The translations under genes and the position numbers were made by a program. Shown here one piece after another: positions 1 to 12,520 of a stretch of 64,000 nucleotides of DNA. The stretch lies in the NCBI GenBank assembly GCA_946807835.1, contig OX327683.1, positions 38,189,001 to 38,253,000 on the forward strand, written 5' to 3'. Each line of letters starts with the position of its first letter. The first letter of the stretch is position 1. Below the pieces are notes generated by a model that was given only the letters and a program-made list of their open reading frames with translations, was not told the DNA's origin and did not search any database. The DNA comes from Ailanthus altissimus (taxonomy: Eukaryota; Streptophyta; Magnoliopsida; Sapindales; Simaroubaceae).

Positions 1-2220
1 AATCATTTATACATTTCCCAGCGGCCAAACCGTATTGTCTGTCTAGACAAGAGTCCTAGGATTAACATCGTCACCTACGTTCGTTGGGAATTTTATGTAA
101 ACAGCCAATTTATTAGGGTCAATTTTTATTTAGTTAATTTTAAAATTTTCAATATTTGTAATTAAATAATTAAAAAAGTCGACAAAAATAACTATTTTTT
201 ACCATTTCATTAATACTCACTATAATAAACTTATAATCTTATTTTACTATATATGATATGAATAATTTATATCATTTATTAAAAAATTATATTTCTATTT
301 GTCTAAATTTAAAATTATATTTGTTTATTATTAGTTTATTTAAGTATATTATTTATTTAAAATTTGCAATAATATGATTAAATTAAATAATTTATTTAAA
401 TACAATAAATATAATTTTAATAAATAAATGCAAATTTAATTTAGACAAATATAAATATAATTTTTAATAAAAATTATAAATTAACTAGATTATCAATAAT
501 AAAATTAATATTATAAATAAAATATTTATTATAAATAAAATAAAACAAAATAAACTAAAAATATTAAAAATAATTAAAAAAAGAATAAAGGGGGCAATAT
601 CGCCCCCTTAATCGTGCCCCATATTGGGTGAGATATTTTTATCGCGCCCTTATATTAGCATTATAATGCCATGGTGTTTTGGTAATATCGTGTCCTAATA
701 TTTTATTTATTTTTATTATTTATAATTTTTATCTTTATATATTTTATTTAATTTAATTTAACTACATTACTTAACTAAATTATTTATTTAATTTTTGTAA
801 TAATTATTACATCGCATGTGGTCTGGTCTAATTGATATTTTTTTAATATAAAATATTATTTATTATGTTTTTAATTATATAATATAGTTAACTTTAATAA
901 TTAACAAAATAATATAATATAATAAAATAAATATAATTTAAATAAACAAAGATAATTTTTTTTAAATATAAATATATTTTTAAATAAATAATATAAATTA
1001 ATCGTGTCATACATAATAAAATAAAATTATAAACAAATCGATTATAAAGTACAATAAAATTAAAAAATAAAAAAAATTATTATTATACCTGATATTGTCA
1101 AAATAATGAAAAGTGTATTTTTTTTATTCACTTTAAATTATTTGGTTATAAAAGTTAAAAAATTTTAAAGCTAATTAAATAAATTAAAAAAAATAGCTAC
1201 AACAAATCGATTATTTATGAAAATTTCCCTTCTTCAATCAGTCTTATTATTGTGATGCATGAGACAGATTGATGAGATATTTGATCTGTTGTTTAAATGA
1301 CTGGATGTTGGTCGCTGGTATTTTGCTTCCATGCAATAGGAAATTACAAGAAAATCTAATTTTTTTTGTTTATTATGTTAGTTATATTATAATGTTGATA
1401 TTATATTATATTTTATTATTGATATATATCTTATTTGAATAGTATTATCAAAATCATTGAGAATAATACATAAAATTTTAAATGTATTCTAACGAAATTA
1501 TAAGATTTTCATAAAATAAAAATAATAAATCAATTATTCTAGTATTCATCAATGTTCAAACTTTGACTCCCTCAATCTTGGTAAAAAATTAGAATTAACA
1601 ATTTTTAATTTTGTTTTAATTTGAATTGGAGCTGAATTATCGGTTCAAACATATAGTACCGAATCGAAATGAATTAATTCAATTTTTTTAATAATTTTTC
1701 ATCAATTATATCAAATTAAATCAAATCATAATTAAACTAAAACTGAATCGATTAATTCTAAATAATGTAAATAAAATTCTAAACCGAACCAATTGCCTAC
1801 TCCTTAAAATAAATCTTACAAGACTTGTTGATGGGCAACCACAAATGCAACAGAGAAAAAGCGATTTAATGTCATTGTCGAGAATACAAACATTACACGA
1901 CCGAAACGAGGAAAGAACAATTGGATTACGTAATTGTTTTTGAAAGTTGAGCGTTCGATTATCGTCAAAATAATGGATAAAAAGCATTGAATTGGGGCGG
2001 TACCAAATGCCAAACTAACAACGACGCCAGATGCATTCTTCACGAACTGAATTATACGTCACAATTTTAAAATGTTATTTTAAATTTTATATTTTAATAA
2101 TAATATATTAAATAATAAAATAGTATAATAATATAAATTTAAAAATTGTATTATTTAATAAATATTTAATATATATTAAGATAAAATGAAAATTTTAAAA
2201 TATATATATTTTTTAAAATA
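1..2220. other. AT-rich intergenic DNA
   Basis: No gene is supported here. The stretch is very AT-rich, and the short open frames at 1721-2043 on the - strand show no recognisable domain. Two structures stand out. One is an imperfect inverted repeat with arms near 277-320 and 428-475. The other is a perfect hairpin at 588-609 (8-bp arms, 6-base loop) in a short GC-rich island. Both suggest remnants of small DNA transposons. No target duplication could be defined. Confidence 0.5.
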
Positions 2221-2700
2221 GAATTACTCTTACATGTTAATATAAAAGAAGAGCTGGAGCAGCAAGGTGTCAAACGTGGAAGGTTAGCCCGCACGCCGTG
2301 GCCGGCAGCAAGCCCAGCTCAGCCACTTTGCTTTGCCGTATTTGACTTCTCGTACCAAGTCGGTTATGGATATGGTAATGGTTATGGTTATGGTTTTGCA
2401 TAATTTCAATGGTAATAATAAATAGCGGGACATGCCAGGCTAGGTGCAGTGCCCGTCAAATTTGACTAAAGAGGTAGGCTAGTTGAAGCCGAGAATTGAT
2501 AAGACGGTGCTGCCGGTTCGGAAATAGTAGATTTTCTTGATTCAGGCGATTTTCCCACCTAGCTCTTAAATTTCTCGGATTATGATCTCCTTGGTTCTGT
2601 TCAACAGAGAGTGGAAGTTTCTATATTCGTCATTTGATGTTGACACCAATACCATACAGCTTGCCCGAAGCCTGCAAATGAAATACCCAGTCATTTAATT
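2221..2700. other. GC-richer island with GGTTAT-type simple repeat
   Basis: Base composition rises sharply around 2250-2560 compared with the flanks. It includes a degenerate simple repeat (units of GGTTATG type, about 2361-2397). No open frame with a recognisable domain crosses it. It could be a promoter or decayed first exon of a lost gene, or part of an old insertion. I cannot assign it. Confidence 0.3.
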
Positions 2701-3159
2701 TGGTAGGTAGGTGAACAGATGATGGCTTTTATGAGTTTTGTAATAGTTTTGTTCGAACAATTATTGCGCCATCTAAATTTTAGTAACTTGTTATAAAAAC
2801 AGCAAATTATTCACCTCCTATAATTTATTTATACGTTTGTATGTTTATTAAAATGGATCTCTACACCCTTAAAATGTAAAAAGTGATGCAATTTCTGCAT
2901 GGTTAATTTGGAAATAATTATTGCTAAAAGGAGGGATGTTAGTGATGCTGAGTAAGATTTATGGGATGATATGCAGGAGGGCGTGTACTATAAAAAATAT
3001 GACAAATTTCTTTTTCTCTTATTATAATTTATTTCGTGGATATTTTTAATAAATAAATGGGTATTATGTAGTAATTAGTATCTACGACTGGTAAGAATAA
3101 ATATTTATATATGTATAAATATACGTATTTTATTTGTATGTTGGTGATAATTGATTTAT

Positions 3160-4575
3160 ATATTGTTATTAGTAGTGTTTGTATAGGTTAAAGTCATACT
3201 ATTAGCATTGGGTTTAATTGCAAAATTTTAGATTTATTTTAGGGACCAAATTGTAATACTTTAAAAGTTTTAGGGGTAAATTTATAAATACCAAAAATTA
3301 GCCACTTAGTATAAAAATACACTTTTAAAATCCTAATTCTCTCATTTTGGTCGAGTTACCTCTTTTAGAAAGAGAGAAGAGAGAAAAAGAGGGGAGAGAA
3401 AGAGAAGAATGAGAAGAAAAAGAAGAAGAAATTAGTATATTTTGATATGAAATGTGAAGATATGTATTTATGAATGTAAGCATGGACATACATGTGTTTT
3501 TTATAGTGAGCTTTCAAAATAAAATGTGTTTAACAAAGAAAATTTTGAAGTGTAATATGTCCATGAGAAACATTTTGTGTTTTGAGGATGCTTGAACTTA
3601 CTGTTGACTTAGTAGGCATCTTATGTGATTTGTGGAGCCTTTATGTGTGGCCTTTCCTTCGGGATTGGTATATGTTATGTGTTTCGTATGTAGGGAGGAT
3701 CCTATTGGTACCTAAAGGAAAATTGAGTCATCACATTCATGTGGTGGCGTATTGGTACATGTGAGAGGACTCACCGATGATCAGGGTGAGGGTTTGGCTC
3801 TTACCTTCGGGCTTGAGCATTATATATGTATAATTTAAACCTCACTTGTACTATTCCTCTCATACGATATGTCACCTACGAATGACATTTGACTCATTAT
3901 GTGATATGTGATGTGTAAGTCCTACTAAGTAGTAGTTGAATGATGGTATTCCTGTAATATGTTTTGAAAGAATGTGTAAGCGCTTACATGATATGTGATT
4001 TGATAAGATTATGATTTTAATTGATCACAGCATATCATACATATGCATTGTGTACATATATGTATTTGTATTTGATATATGAAAAATTAGTATGCTTACT
4101 GAGTTTTATACTCATTATGGTTTATGGTGATTTCAGGTAAATAAGGTACATGTGTGCTTAGCGGATTTGGTAAGGCTTCTGTTGTTCCTTAGGTTTTCTA
4201 AGTTGTTAGGTTGCTAAGTGTTTCATTTGGGAACACGTGGGATAAGATATTTGATTTGTCCCTATTGAATAAATACTTATGTATTGTTTTATTGTGTGTG
4301 GTTGAATTTTGTTTAAGTTTCACCAAGTGTAGTAATGGATTGATTTTAAGTAAGAATTTGCAATGAATATATTCTGGGCTTCCGGTAACAAAGTTGCTAC
4401 TGGTGATGTAGTAGAGTGTTAATCTCTGAGAAAACTCTGCATATCTCCAGTTTACTAATTGTCCCAGTCATAATTCAATTGTTATAATTCTGAAAGAAAT
4501 TAAAATGAATGTTTAAGTATTATTAAATGAATGTGATATCGTATGTCAGATCTTTTGAATTTGGAGCGTAACATG
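3160..4575. mobile_element. Probable LTR-retrotransposon remnant (solo-LTR-like)
   Basis: This block lacks coding capacity but has the texture of a plant Ty3/gypsy LTR. There is a leader with phrases of the 'remaining sequence does not affect' type (3240-3290), a purine-rich GAGA tract at 3365-3430, several TGTGATATG-like short repeats, and a distal part near 4095-4150 resembling the U3/R texture of such LTRs. The block begins near a TGTTA and ends near GTAACA at about 4573. I could not find a matching 5-bp target duplication, so the boundaries are uncertain. Confidence 0.35.
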
Positions 4576-4879
4576 TTAAGATTAAAATTTATAAGTGCAT
4601 ATAGCCTCACCCATATAAAAGATACATAGCATGGAAATTTGATTTTTTTTTTTTTTTAAGATTCAAAATATTATCGAACTTTTTTTTTAAAATAAATAAA
4701 AATCTTTTATCTTAAAAATGATCCTAATTCCTATATTATAAAAAAAAAACAAAACCTAAATACACCCATTATCTTTCTCAACGCACCGTATCTGATTCAG
4801 AAAAAGGGTGTTATCAGAATATAGCTGGGTGAAGATTCGCAAAATCATAGTTTAGGCGCAAGAGGGTTTAAATTTGTAC

Positions 4880-4916
4880 TGGGCTTGTTGAGAGGAGCCT
4901 AATTGCCTTTGGGCCG
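4880..4916 (+). promoter_or_regulatory. Site II-type (TGGGCY) elements upstream of DCC1
   Basis: TGGGCT at about 4880 and TGGGCC at about 4910 lie just upstream of the presumed 5' UTR of DCC1. TGGGCY site II motifs are bound by class I TCP factors. They are enriched in plant promoters of proliferation and replication genes such as PCNA, which suits a cohesion factor. An AAACCCTAA telo-box-like motif lies in the transcribed leader near 5200-5212. The sites are short, so this is context-based inference. Confidence 0.4.
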
Positions 4917-5796
4917 TAATGGCAAACCAACGCTGCAATCCCTAACCAATCATCAAGAATGAGAGAACGAAGAAGACGAAGACGGGGACTTTTATCTGCG
5001 CAGATGTTGACTCAGAGGTTTCAATTTCAAGGTATGTCTTTCTCCTCACGACATTAACAATCGCTTCCTTGGCGGATGTTTCTGTTCGGGTTTGGGTGAA
5101 TTACGTTTGTAGTTTTCTTTTGCAGTTTGTTTGCGGAGAAAATGCTCGAAAAAGGAGATCGTCAAGGGAAATGTAGTTGGTTTCTGAAGGAATCATTGAA
5201 ACCCTAAGGTTTGGCTTTATTTTTTTTTTGGGTGCTTATGATAACTGCTTGATAAATGAATAATTAGGGTTTATTGAGAGAGGGTAAGTTTGTGTTGTTT
5301 AGTTAACCATGATATGGCGAATTGGTTGTACATTTCTGGTTGTGTCATCGTTCCTATTAATAAAAACTAGGGCAAATTCTTTTAGTTAGCTCTAGGGTTT
5401 CTTGTATGCATAAAATTTTAACGCTACTTCACTTCCCGCAACCTAATTAACGGCAATATTTGTCATTAAATAATCATTGATGTCATGTGAGTAGAATTAG
5501 CTATATGATTGACCGTCTCTCTCACTCTGTCTATTTCTAAGACTCTGTAGGAAGATTATTGATTGATTAGTTACTGGTGTTAATATGTATTCAACTCCAA
5601 CCGCAGCATGTTCCTGCCATTGTTTGTTTGATCACATTTTGTTGCAGTTTTGGTTCTTTATGCTGAAATCAACCGAACCATTAAGCAGGTGTAGTAGATT
5701 GGTCATAGGTCATCCAGCATTGGATGTTGATTTGTTTCCTAGTGGGAGTTGGAATTACGTATTGAAGTCTTTTGGCTCATATGGTCCATGCAAGTC

Positions 5797-7180
5797 ATGG
5801 AACAACATCATCCCATCTACAGTGGTGCAGAAGCAGCGTTGAATCTCCTACCGAATTCTTCAATTTCTATTGCATATCACGCTCAATTTGGCCCTCATGA
5901 TAATCTCATCCTCCTGGAGCTCGATGAGAAACTCCTTCCCGATGTCCTTCACCAAAGGTAAGCAATAACTGAAAACTTTTATCCTAGGAGTTTTCTGAAT
6001 CCTCTGGTTTTCAACTGTTTGTTGCTCAATGTTAATCCTTCTTCTTTCAAAGGGTGACCATAAGAGGACAACCTGATGAAGATGCCGTTCTATGCACTCA
6101 ATCAAAAACTTATGCCATGAAGTTTGTTGGAACTTCTAATTCTGTATTCCTTATACCACCATCAAATCATTCAGCATTTTGTGAAAGTTCAGATGATTCT
6201 ACTGGGAAAGATCATAACCAGAAAGCTATTGCATCTGTCCTAAAAGTTGCACCTGGTAGCATGGAGCTTGTTGAGGTTGCTCCTAAACTTGACAAGCTCA
6301 AGTTGCTTCTCTCGGAGAATCTTTACAATTCAGAGGAGGCTCTAGGATTTGGGGACTTAGAGGGGATGGAGAAAAGTAAAACAGGATTGTTTACATGGGA
6401 TGATCTTGTTGACAAGGTTCAGGCTAGTGACAATGAAATAAACAGTGGGTTACTGGCTCTTTCTGCGGTAGAACTTGATGGATATTGGAGAATTGTGGAT
6501 GAGAAATACATGGGCACAATTCTGATGATGCTTTTACACAATTCTGTGTTGAATGATTGGTCATTGGATGCACTTAATGAAGATGAAGTTGTTAGCATTC
6601 TAGTATCGGATGGCTTTCAATCCAAACTTGCACAGCATTGTTTGCATGTTTATGGCACTAAGGTCGATGAGAGTGTGGAAAGAAGCTGTTTGTGGAGATT
6701 GGATGAGAAGCGAGTATGTGTTCATTTTGCTAGAGAAATCTTGAGCACAGGCAAAACAAAAATGGAGAGTTTTATGGAAGAGTGGAAGCGAAAAATTCCT
6801 GAAGGGATGCAGGCAAGTTTTGAGATGCTGGAAGGGGAAGTTTTGACAGATAAGCTTGGTGTCGATTTGTGGGTTCATGCCTTTAGTGTTTCATCTTTGC
6901 CTTTCTCTCCTGCTGAACGTTTCTCCATCCTTTTTAGAGAACGGCAAAAATGGGAGTGGAAAGACTTACAGCCCTATATCAGGTTTCATAGTGCTTCTCA
7001 TTATCTTTTCCTCTTTTAGTGCACTCTTGGTCTGATGCAGCTTTCTCTAACTTCTCTTGATGGAACTGAACTTTCAGGGATTTAAATGTGCCAGGACTCT
7101 CTTTGGAAGGTTTACTCCTGAAGTACACTCGAAGAACACAACCAACCCTTGATGCTGAACCTGTTTTTAGTGCAAGATAG
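5797..7180 (+). CDS. DCC1: Sister chromatid cohesion protein DCC1
   Basis: DCC1 works with CTF8 and CTF18 in an alternative RFC clamp loader that acts on PCNA at replication forks and promotes sister-chromatid cohesion in the nucleus. Three coding exons fit: 5797-5957, 6053-6982 and 7078-7180. Together they give 1194 nt or 397 aa, the usual length for plant DCC1, with GT-AG junctions in frame. Recognisable family stretches include the N-terminal FGPHDNLILLELDEKLLPDV region and the RGQPDEDAVLCTQSKTYAMKFV block, then a winged-helix-rich C-terminal half ending in SLEGLLLKYTRR. I chose the ATG at 5797 because it has G at -3 and +4. An in-frame ATG at 5788 is the alternative and adds three residues. 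Probable leader introns lie upstream (donor near 5031, acceptors near 5125 and 5646). The 3' UTR runs to roughly 7300. Nothing looks broken. Confidence 0.9.
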
Positions 7181-7309
7181 TGGGAACATGCAACTGTTTA
7201 AGCAATCATTTTATTCATACATTCTGTTATGATTGTAGAGCCATCTGTCTACCTGGCTTGTATAGAGTCTGATTCTCAGAGTTATTTACATTTACAGGTA
7301 TCTTTGATT

Positions 7310-8228
7310 ATTTTCTCAATACTCCTATTGAGTCTTCTAAGAATTTTTTCTTTTTACCAAGACAATATTTGATGCCTCAAATGAATGATTTTTAGGTGAT
7401 GCAGTCTCTAATTGTTACCCAAATAAGTATGTGGCCTTGGAAAGCATGTTAGCTGATAACTTTATATCAATAAGACAAATGAAGAATTGATATGAAAAAA
7501 AAAATTGACTATATGCGGAAGACCCTTCGTTATTACCAAGTAAATTATGATTTGAAAGTAAGATGGATTGGTGCTTAGATCTAAGTGACAGTGCAAAAAT
7601 ACATTCTTTCAGTTAATACTTGAGCTTGGGTATGCAATTCTACAGACGTTGGTTATAGAGGTATATGATAAGTTGTGCAGTTATAACTCATCAATTTAAC
7701 ATGCTGTTGTCGAGCTCAGAAGAATCTACTGCAACCAAACAGGAAGTTTTGAGGGTCCTGGAGTCCGATTCATGCGTGCCAAAAAGTGTTTTAACTGGGA
7801 GCGAGGTTTTTCTTTTCCTGCTCGCTCTCGTTATGTTGGTGAAAACAAATTTTGTATAATCATATGCCGTGGAGATATGTTGAGTGTAATATGGTTCAAA
7901 GACAGAACTCCAAAGTAGCCTGTTTTGTGTTTCTGCGATGGGCAAAAGCTAGGGTGTGAAAGACGGATCCGAAATCGAATAAACTCAAGTCTCGATCGAG
8001 ACACCAAAATGGGTCTTGAATCGGGTCGGTATAATTTGAGACGCAGGACTAATTTTGGACGTGTGTCTTCTTTGGATCTGTCGGATTAATCGACTCATGT
8101 TCCAAATTGATGTAATTTTGTTTGTTTTGGTCCTTTATTTTTCTTTTTTTATTTATTTTATTATTACGGTAGATTGAAGTTTTTAAGTTGATTTTAACCC
8201 TTTTTTTTTTGTATTTTTATGTTTTAGA
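7310..8228. other. DCC1 downstream intergenic region
   Basis: After the DCC1 3' UTR I see no supported gene. Open frames at 7665-7945 on both strands are short and match nothing I recognise. A compact sequence at 7960-8130 has moderate GC content and CGA-rich wording, possibly an old element fragment, without identifiable ends. Confidence 0.4.
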
Positions 8229-8237
8229 TATTTTTAT

Positions 8238-9239
8238 AGGCAAAGAATATTTTTATCTCATAAATTTGATTTAATTATTAATTTTGTCCTATAAATTTTA
8301 AAAAATTATATTTTATTTTAATCTCTTAGTAAAATTCTGTTAATTTTAACGCTGTAAAAATAATATAGCCCTTCCACACAAAATTTTGAAATGATTTGAC
8401 ACAATATTCATTTGTCAAATATTGATTAGTCACTTAAATAAATAAAAAAAAAGAGAGCAGCTTGTCATAGGTGACTAATTGCTAGTTGATTCAAAATTGA
8501 TATCATTAGACTTAAAATTTTATAATCTACGCAATAGTGAGATATTTTTTGTCAACAGAGTATCGTAGATGTATCAAAAATGAAAAAAAAAAACATGGTG
8601 AGAGGTGGTGGTCATTATCGTTTGTCGTCGAAAAGTGGTGGCTGCTGCCAACCACCACTGGCTGGTGGTCGCGAGGCTGGAGGGGTGGAGGTGGTGTATA
8701 TCATCGCCCCACCGTTTGATAGTGGCGCGTAATGGTTGCCACCTTTTTCCTATTTTTAATCTATTTTCGACTACATTTTTTTTTTGTTGATAAAAATGAT
8801 TTCATCATTATGTAAATATAAAAAAATAAAATTCAATTATATAAATTTTTATTATTTTTATTATCATAATTCGGCAATTAATAGTGGCTGATGATGGCCA
8901 ATCGCCGTTATTAGTGGTTCAGTTATATTTATTTTAATTATAAAATAAATTTCTAATGAATGTTAAAATTTGAACCCATTAAAACGTATCACGTCTTTTT
9001 TAAAATTTTTTAATAGCTTATTAATGACTAACATATGTAAATTGTATAATGTACTCAAATCACCATTTGCAATTAACATAATAATTGAGGGTAAATTTGT
9101 CAATGTACTATCAAAATAAATTTTTAATCAAATTTAACGGAATCTCATTAATGGACTAAGATAAAATTGAATTTTCTAAAATTCGTGGGATAAAATTGAG
9201 AATTAAATCAAATTCGTAGGACAAAAATGCCCTTTGTCC
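8238..9239. mobile_element. Non-autonomous Mutator-like element (MULE) with ~110-bp terminal inverted repeats
   Basis: A 1002-bp element is bounded by a perfect 9-bp direct repeat, TATTTTTAT, at 8229-8237 and 9240-9248. Its ends (AGGCAAAG and CTTTGTCC) begin inverted repeats about 110 bp long: bases 8238-8350 pair imperfectly with 9130-9239. Long inverted repeats plus a 9-bp target duplication are the hallmark of Mutator-like transposons. The interior has no transposase. It contains a GC-rich, GTGGTGG-rich patch at 8597-8740, which explains the short open frames there. A second, related element lies at 37886-38685. The family is inferred from structure only. Confidence 0.85.
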
Positions 9240-9248
9240 TATTTTTAT

Positions 9249-10200
9249 TTTTGAATACATTTTTTAGATTATTATATTATTGCTTTCTAATTTTATTATG
9301 AAAAATTTTGTTTGGACTTATTATTTTGACCTATTTAATATTAATTTCTAATTAAATTTAATCTAATAACTAATAATTGAGAAAATTCAAAGTACCAAAT
9401 ACCAATATAAATAAAAAATTAAACGAGTAAATATTGAAAACAAACAAACAAATACATAACAAAATATATATTTATTCATAATAAAATTAATTAATATTCA
9501 TTCTAAAATATTTAAACTTTAGCACATCTCATACATGCACATCTTAATAAACCTGCAAAATATATATCTATTCATAATAAAATTTAATTATTATAATATG
9601 TAATATATAATAAACAATTTTGGTTGCAAATTTGCAGATTATCAAAGAATAAAAGACAATTTTGTGAGGATGAAGAATTGATTAATATTCATTCTAAGAT
9701 ATTTAAACTTGAGCACATCTTCATATACAATTGCAAAAAATTATAATACTCATAATAATCCCGATCCCATCTAATTTTCAAATGTTCAACATATCATCAC
9801 ACATTCACAAATTTACTATACAAAGTCACAAACCACAAGTCCGTACTCCGGTCTCAATAAGTCATAAGGCGCATAACCATAATATTCACAAATGATAAGT
9901 AAAATATTACAAATCTACAACAACTAATTAAATATATTGAGTCTAAGCTAAAAATAAAAATAAGCAAATTCAATGACAATTGACAAGTAACTGATATTCA
10001 ATTCTTCATCTTCACAAAATTATCGTTGATTCTGTTATAATCTACAAAATTGCAACTAGAATTATTTATTATATATTACATATTATATTAAATATATATA
10101 TATATACTCAAAAAGAAAAAAATTCATAATTATTTATATTTATTAATTAAAGCATTACATGATAATTGAAAAAAGCAAAAATAGTATAAATAACGTTTTG
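9249..10200. repeat. AT-rich region with long inverted and direct repeats
   Basis: An imperfect inverted repeat of about 85 bp has arms near 9595-9681 and 9999-10085, both containing the ATTTTGTGA(A/G)GATGAAGAATTGA-type sequence in opposite orientations. A direct repeat of about 45 bp (TTAATATTCATTCTAA(A/G)ATATTTAAACTT) starts near 9490 and again near 9682. There is no gene. This may be the edge or subterminal region of the adjacent hAT element, or an independent fold-back element. Confidence 0.5.
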
Positions 10201-12520
10201 TTGGCTATTAGGGTGAAGGCTCTTACACCGTAACTTGTGCAAATTATACATAAAAGATAAAAATATTCAATTAAACAAATACAAAATACTAACAAATGAT
10301 ATTAAGAAAATAAATAGGTAAATAATTAAAATATATATATATATATATATTTTACCTGTTTCAAATAAATTTTAGTATATTGGAGTATTATTTTCTCTTT
10401 CTTTATTCTATTTATTAAATATGAAGCTTATATCTAATTTTATACACATATCAAATTCTTAATCATTTTTAAAGTCAAAAATTTCTAAAATGACAAAAAT
10501 ATGTCATTTGATATTAAAATTCAACTCAAAGGCCAAAGTAAATACTCAAATAACAAGTATATTTTTAATTATACATGTCAAAACTAGATATCTCAAAGTA
10601 TTTGCCATCCATCATATTAAAATATTAAAATATAGATTTCGAAGAATCATAACTTTATCTATAAAATATCTATCCACCTTGTTAGATTTATCCAAATCCA
10701 CATCATCTTCTGCTAGCCTCACATATTATGCCCAATGGTCACAATCCCTTAGAATCAGTTGCACCATATCTAGAACTAAAGTTAACAAACCATCGGATTG
10801 TTGCAACTGTAAAGTAAGTATGTTACTTCTATCAACACTAGACTATTATTTGCCCCACAATTTGGTTTGTCATGCCATGTATTTACTCATTCTGTACATT
10901 TCATTAACTCGAACACTATCATCACCGGATAAAATTCTAAAACCAAATTTAATAAACTGCATCTTGAACCGTAGATAAAATAGTATAGCAATCATTAACA
11001 ATTTGTTGATTTTCTCTATAAAATCTCAATTTTTATCATATTTCACCTTCAACTTGCTAGTCATGAATTCCAACATAGTGAAAATTTTAACTTAATAAAG
11101 ATAAGTTGAAATTACTTTTACAAATCTCATTGAAATAAATATTAGATGTTACACTTAATGAAATACTAAATTCTAATGCGGCGTCATAAGTATTTTTTTA
11201 AAACTTCACAAATCATTCAACACTCTCCCAATCCCCTATTTATTGGTGGCTCATCTCATCTCTTTATATTTTCCTACTTAAAAGGTAACTCCTATATAGT
11301 TTATCCTCTTGGCCATCTGATCCAAAGCTTTATAAAATTTTAATGCAACTATCAACATTAAATAAGTAAATTTCACTTAGTTGGTACATCTAACACTTTA
11401 CTCTTTGTACTTCAATTTTCTTTCTTTTCACACAACTTTGAAAAGCTTGCAATCTTGCTATAAAAAATCTCACATATTTTATAGCATTGCATATAAAAAT
11501 AATTATCTTATTCAATTTATTTAACTCATCAATCACAATCAAATTCTAAATGTGTGTATAACAATGCACATATATAAACTTACTATTCAATATAATTATA
11601 TTCTCTTTTCAACTCTTCACATTCTTCTTTAAATAAGTTATGGCAACGTCGTTGGCACTATTATTATCAATTGTTATGATAAGTACTTTGAGACATATCT
11701 CTCAATCCAATAAACAAGATTCAAGTTTCTTGTCGATTGTCTCTCATTTATAATTTGAAAAAAAAAAAACTCAAAATCTTCTTATACAACTTTTAATCAC
11801 GATCTATGAAGTGGCAATTACAACCATGTAACTGTGATTATGAATGAAAGTTCAAATGTCTATTGTCAAGCTCACTTGTTGCTTAGTCCCGCAAATTATA
11901 CTATTTAATATAGCTTTTTCTCTAACAAATAATTATATTGCATCCTTAATTATGGTTCTACGTAATGAAACATTAAACCTGTAAATTGTTACATTGCAAA
12001 AATATCAAAATCTATCATTCTCCACGAAATTAAATGGCAATTTATTCACAACCAACAACTGTTTGCTGACATGCATATTGATTCCATCCGCTAAACACAA
12101 AATTACTATCCTTTCCCTCTTTGCTTTTGGTGGGTTTTTTACCAAAAACTTTTTATTGATTATTAACCAATATACTTCTATACTGCATACATCTCCCCGA
12201 GTGTTTTCTTGTACCACTAATTTCATATTAAGCTGAATTGCAAGTATTCAAAATAACTCCACTTTGCTATGCCTTCCGTTGATTTATATGGGGTAAGGTG
12301 CAACCAAACTTCAATCTTGCTATGTGTGTGGCAAGTTTTTTCTTTTCGAGATTAGGATGTGGAGGCAAAGATATTTTTTCAGCCCTACTTCCCTCATCCT
12401 CGTGATATTCCACATTCATATTATTTTTTGAATTTGAATCTATACCCGTTTGTAAAACAATGAAACAAGATAAAATATTGTAACAATTATATAAAAGAAA
12501 TTGATAATCTAACAAAATCT
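10200..12520 (-). pseudogene. Degenerate hAT-superfamily transposase (RICESLEEPER/BED-type)
   Basis: Reading the - strand from about 12.3 kb down to 10.3 kb gives, in broken frames, the order of motifs of plant hAT transposases. First comes a block like QLLVVNKLPFNFVENDRF (12060-12010). Then comes the VSLTIDI / SYMVV region (about 11870-11820), LESCLLDWEI (about 11720) and the AND-V-I-YLK region near 11650. The HCYTHI-NLIV stretch follows (about 11560), then ARLQAFQSCVKRKKIE (about 11440) and a YLMLIVALKFYKALD block (about 11340). Many stops and frameshifts interrupt it, so it cannot be translated. The N-terminal BED zinc finger was not identified. Element ends and an 8-bp target duplication were not found. 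The + strand open frame at 10490-10978 is a shadow. Confidence 0.7.

Noticed and set aside
7665..7945. Short open frames on both strands downstream of DCC1
   Set aside because: They are under 90 residues, with no domain, no plausible splice partners and no continuity with DCC1.
10490..10978. 162-residue + strand open frame
   Set aside because: It lies opposite the degenerate hAT transposase, has biased AT-rich codons and no recognisable domain, so it is a shadow frame.
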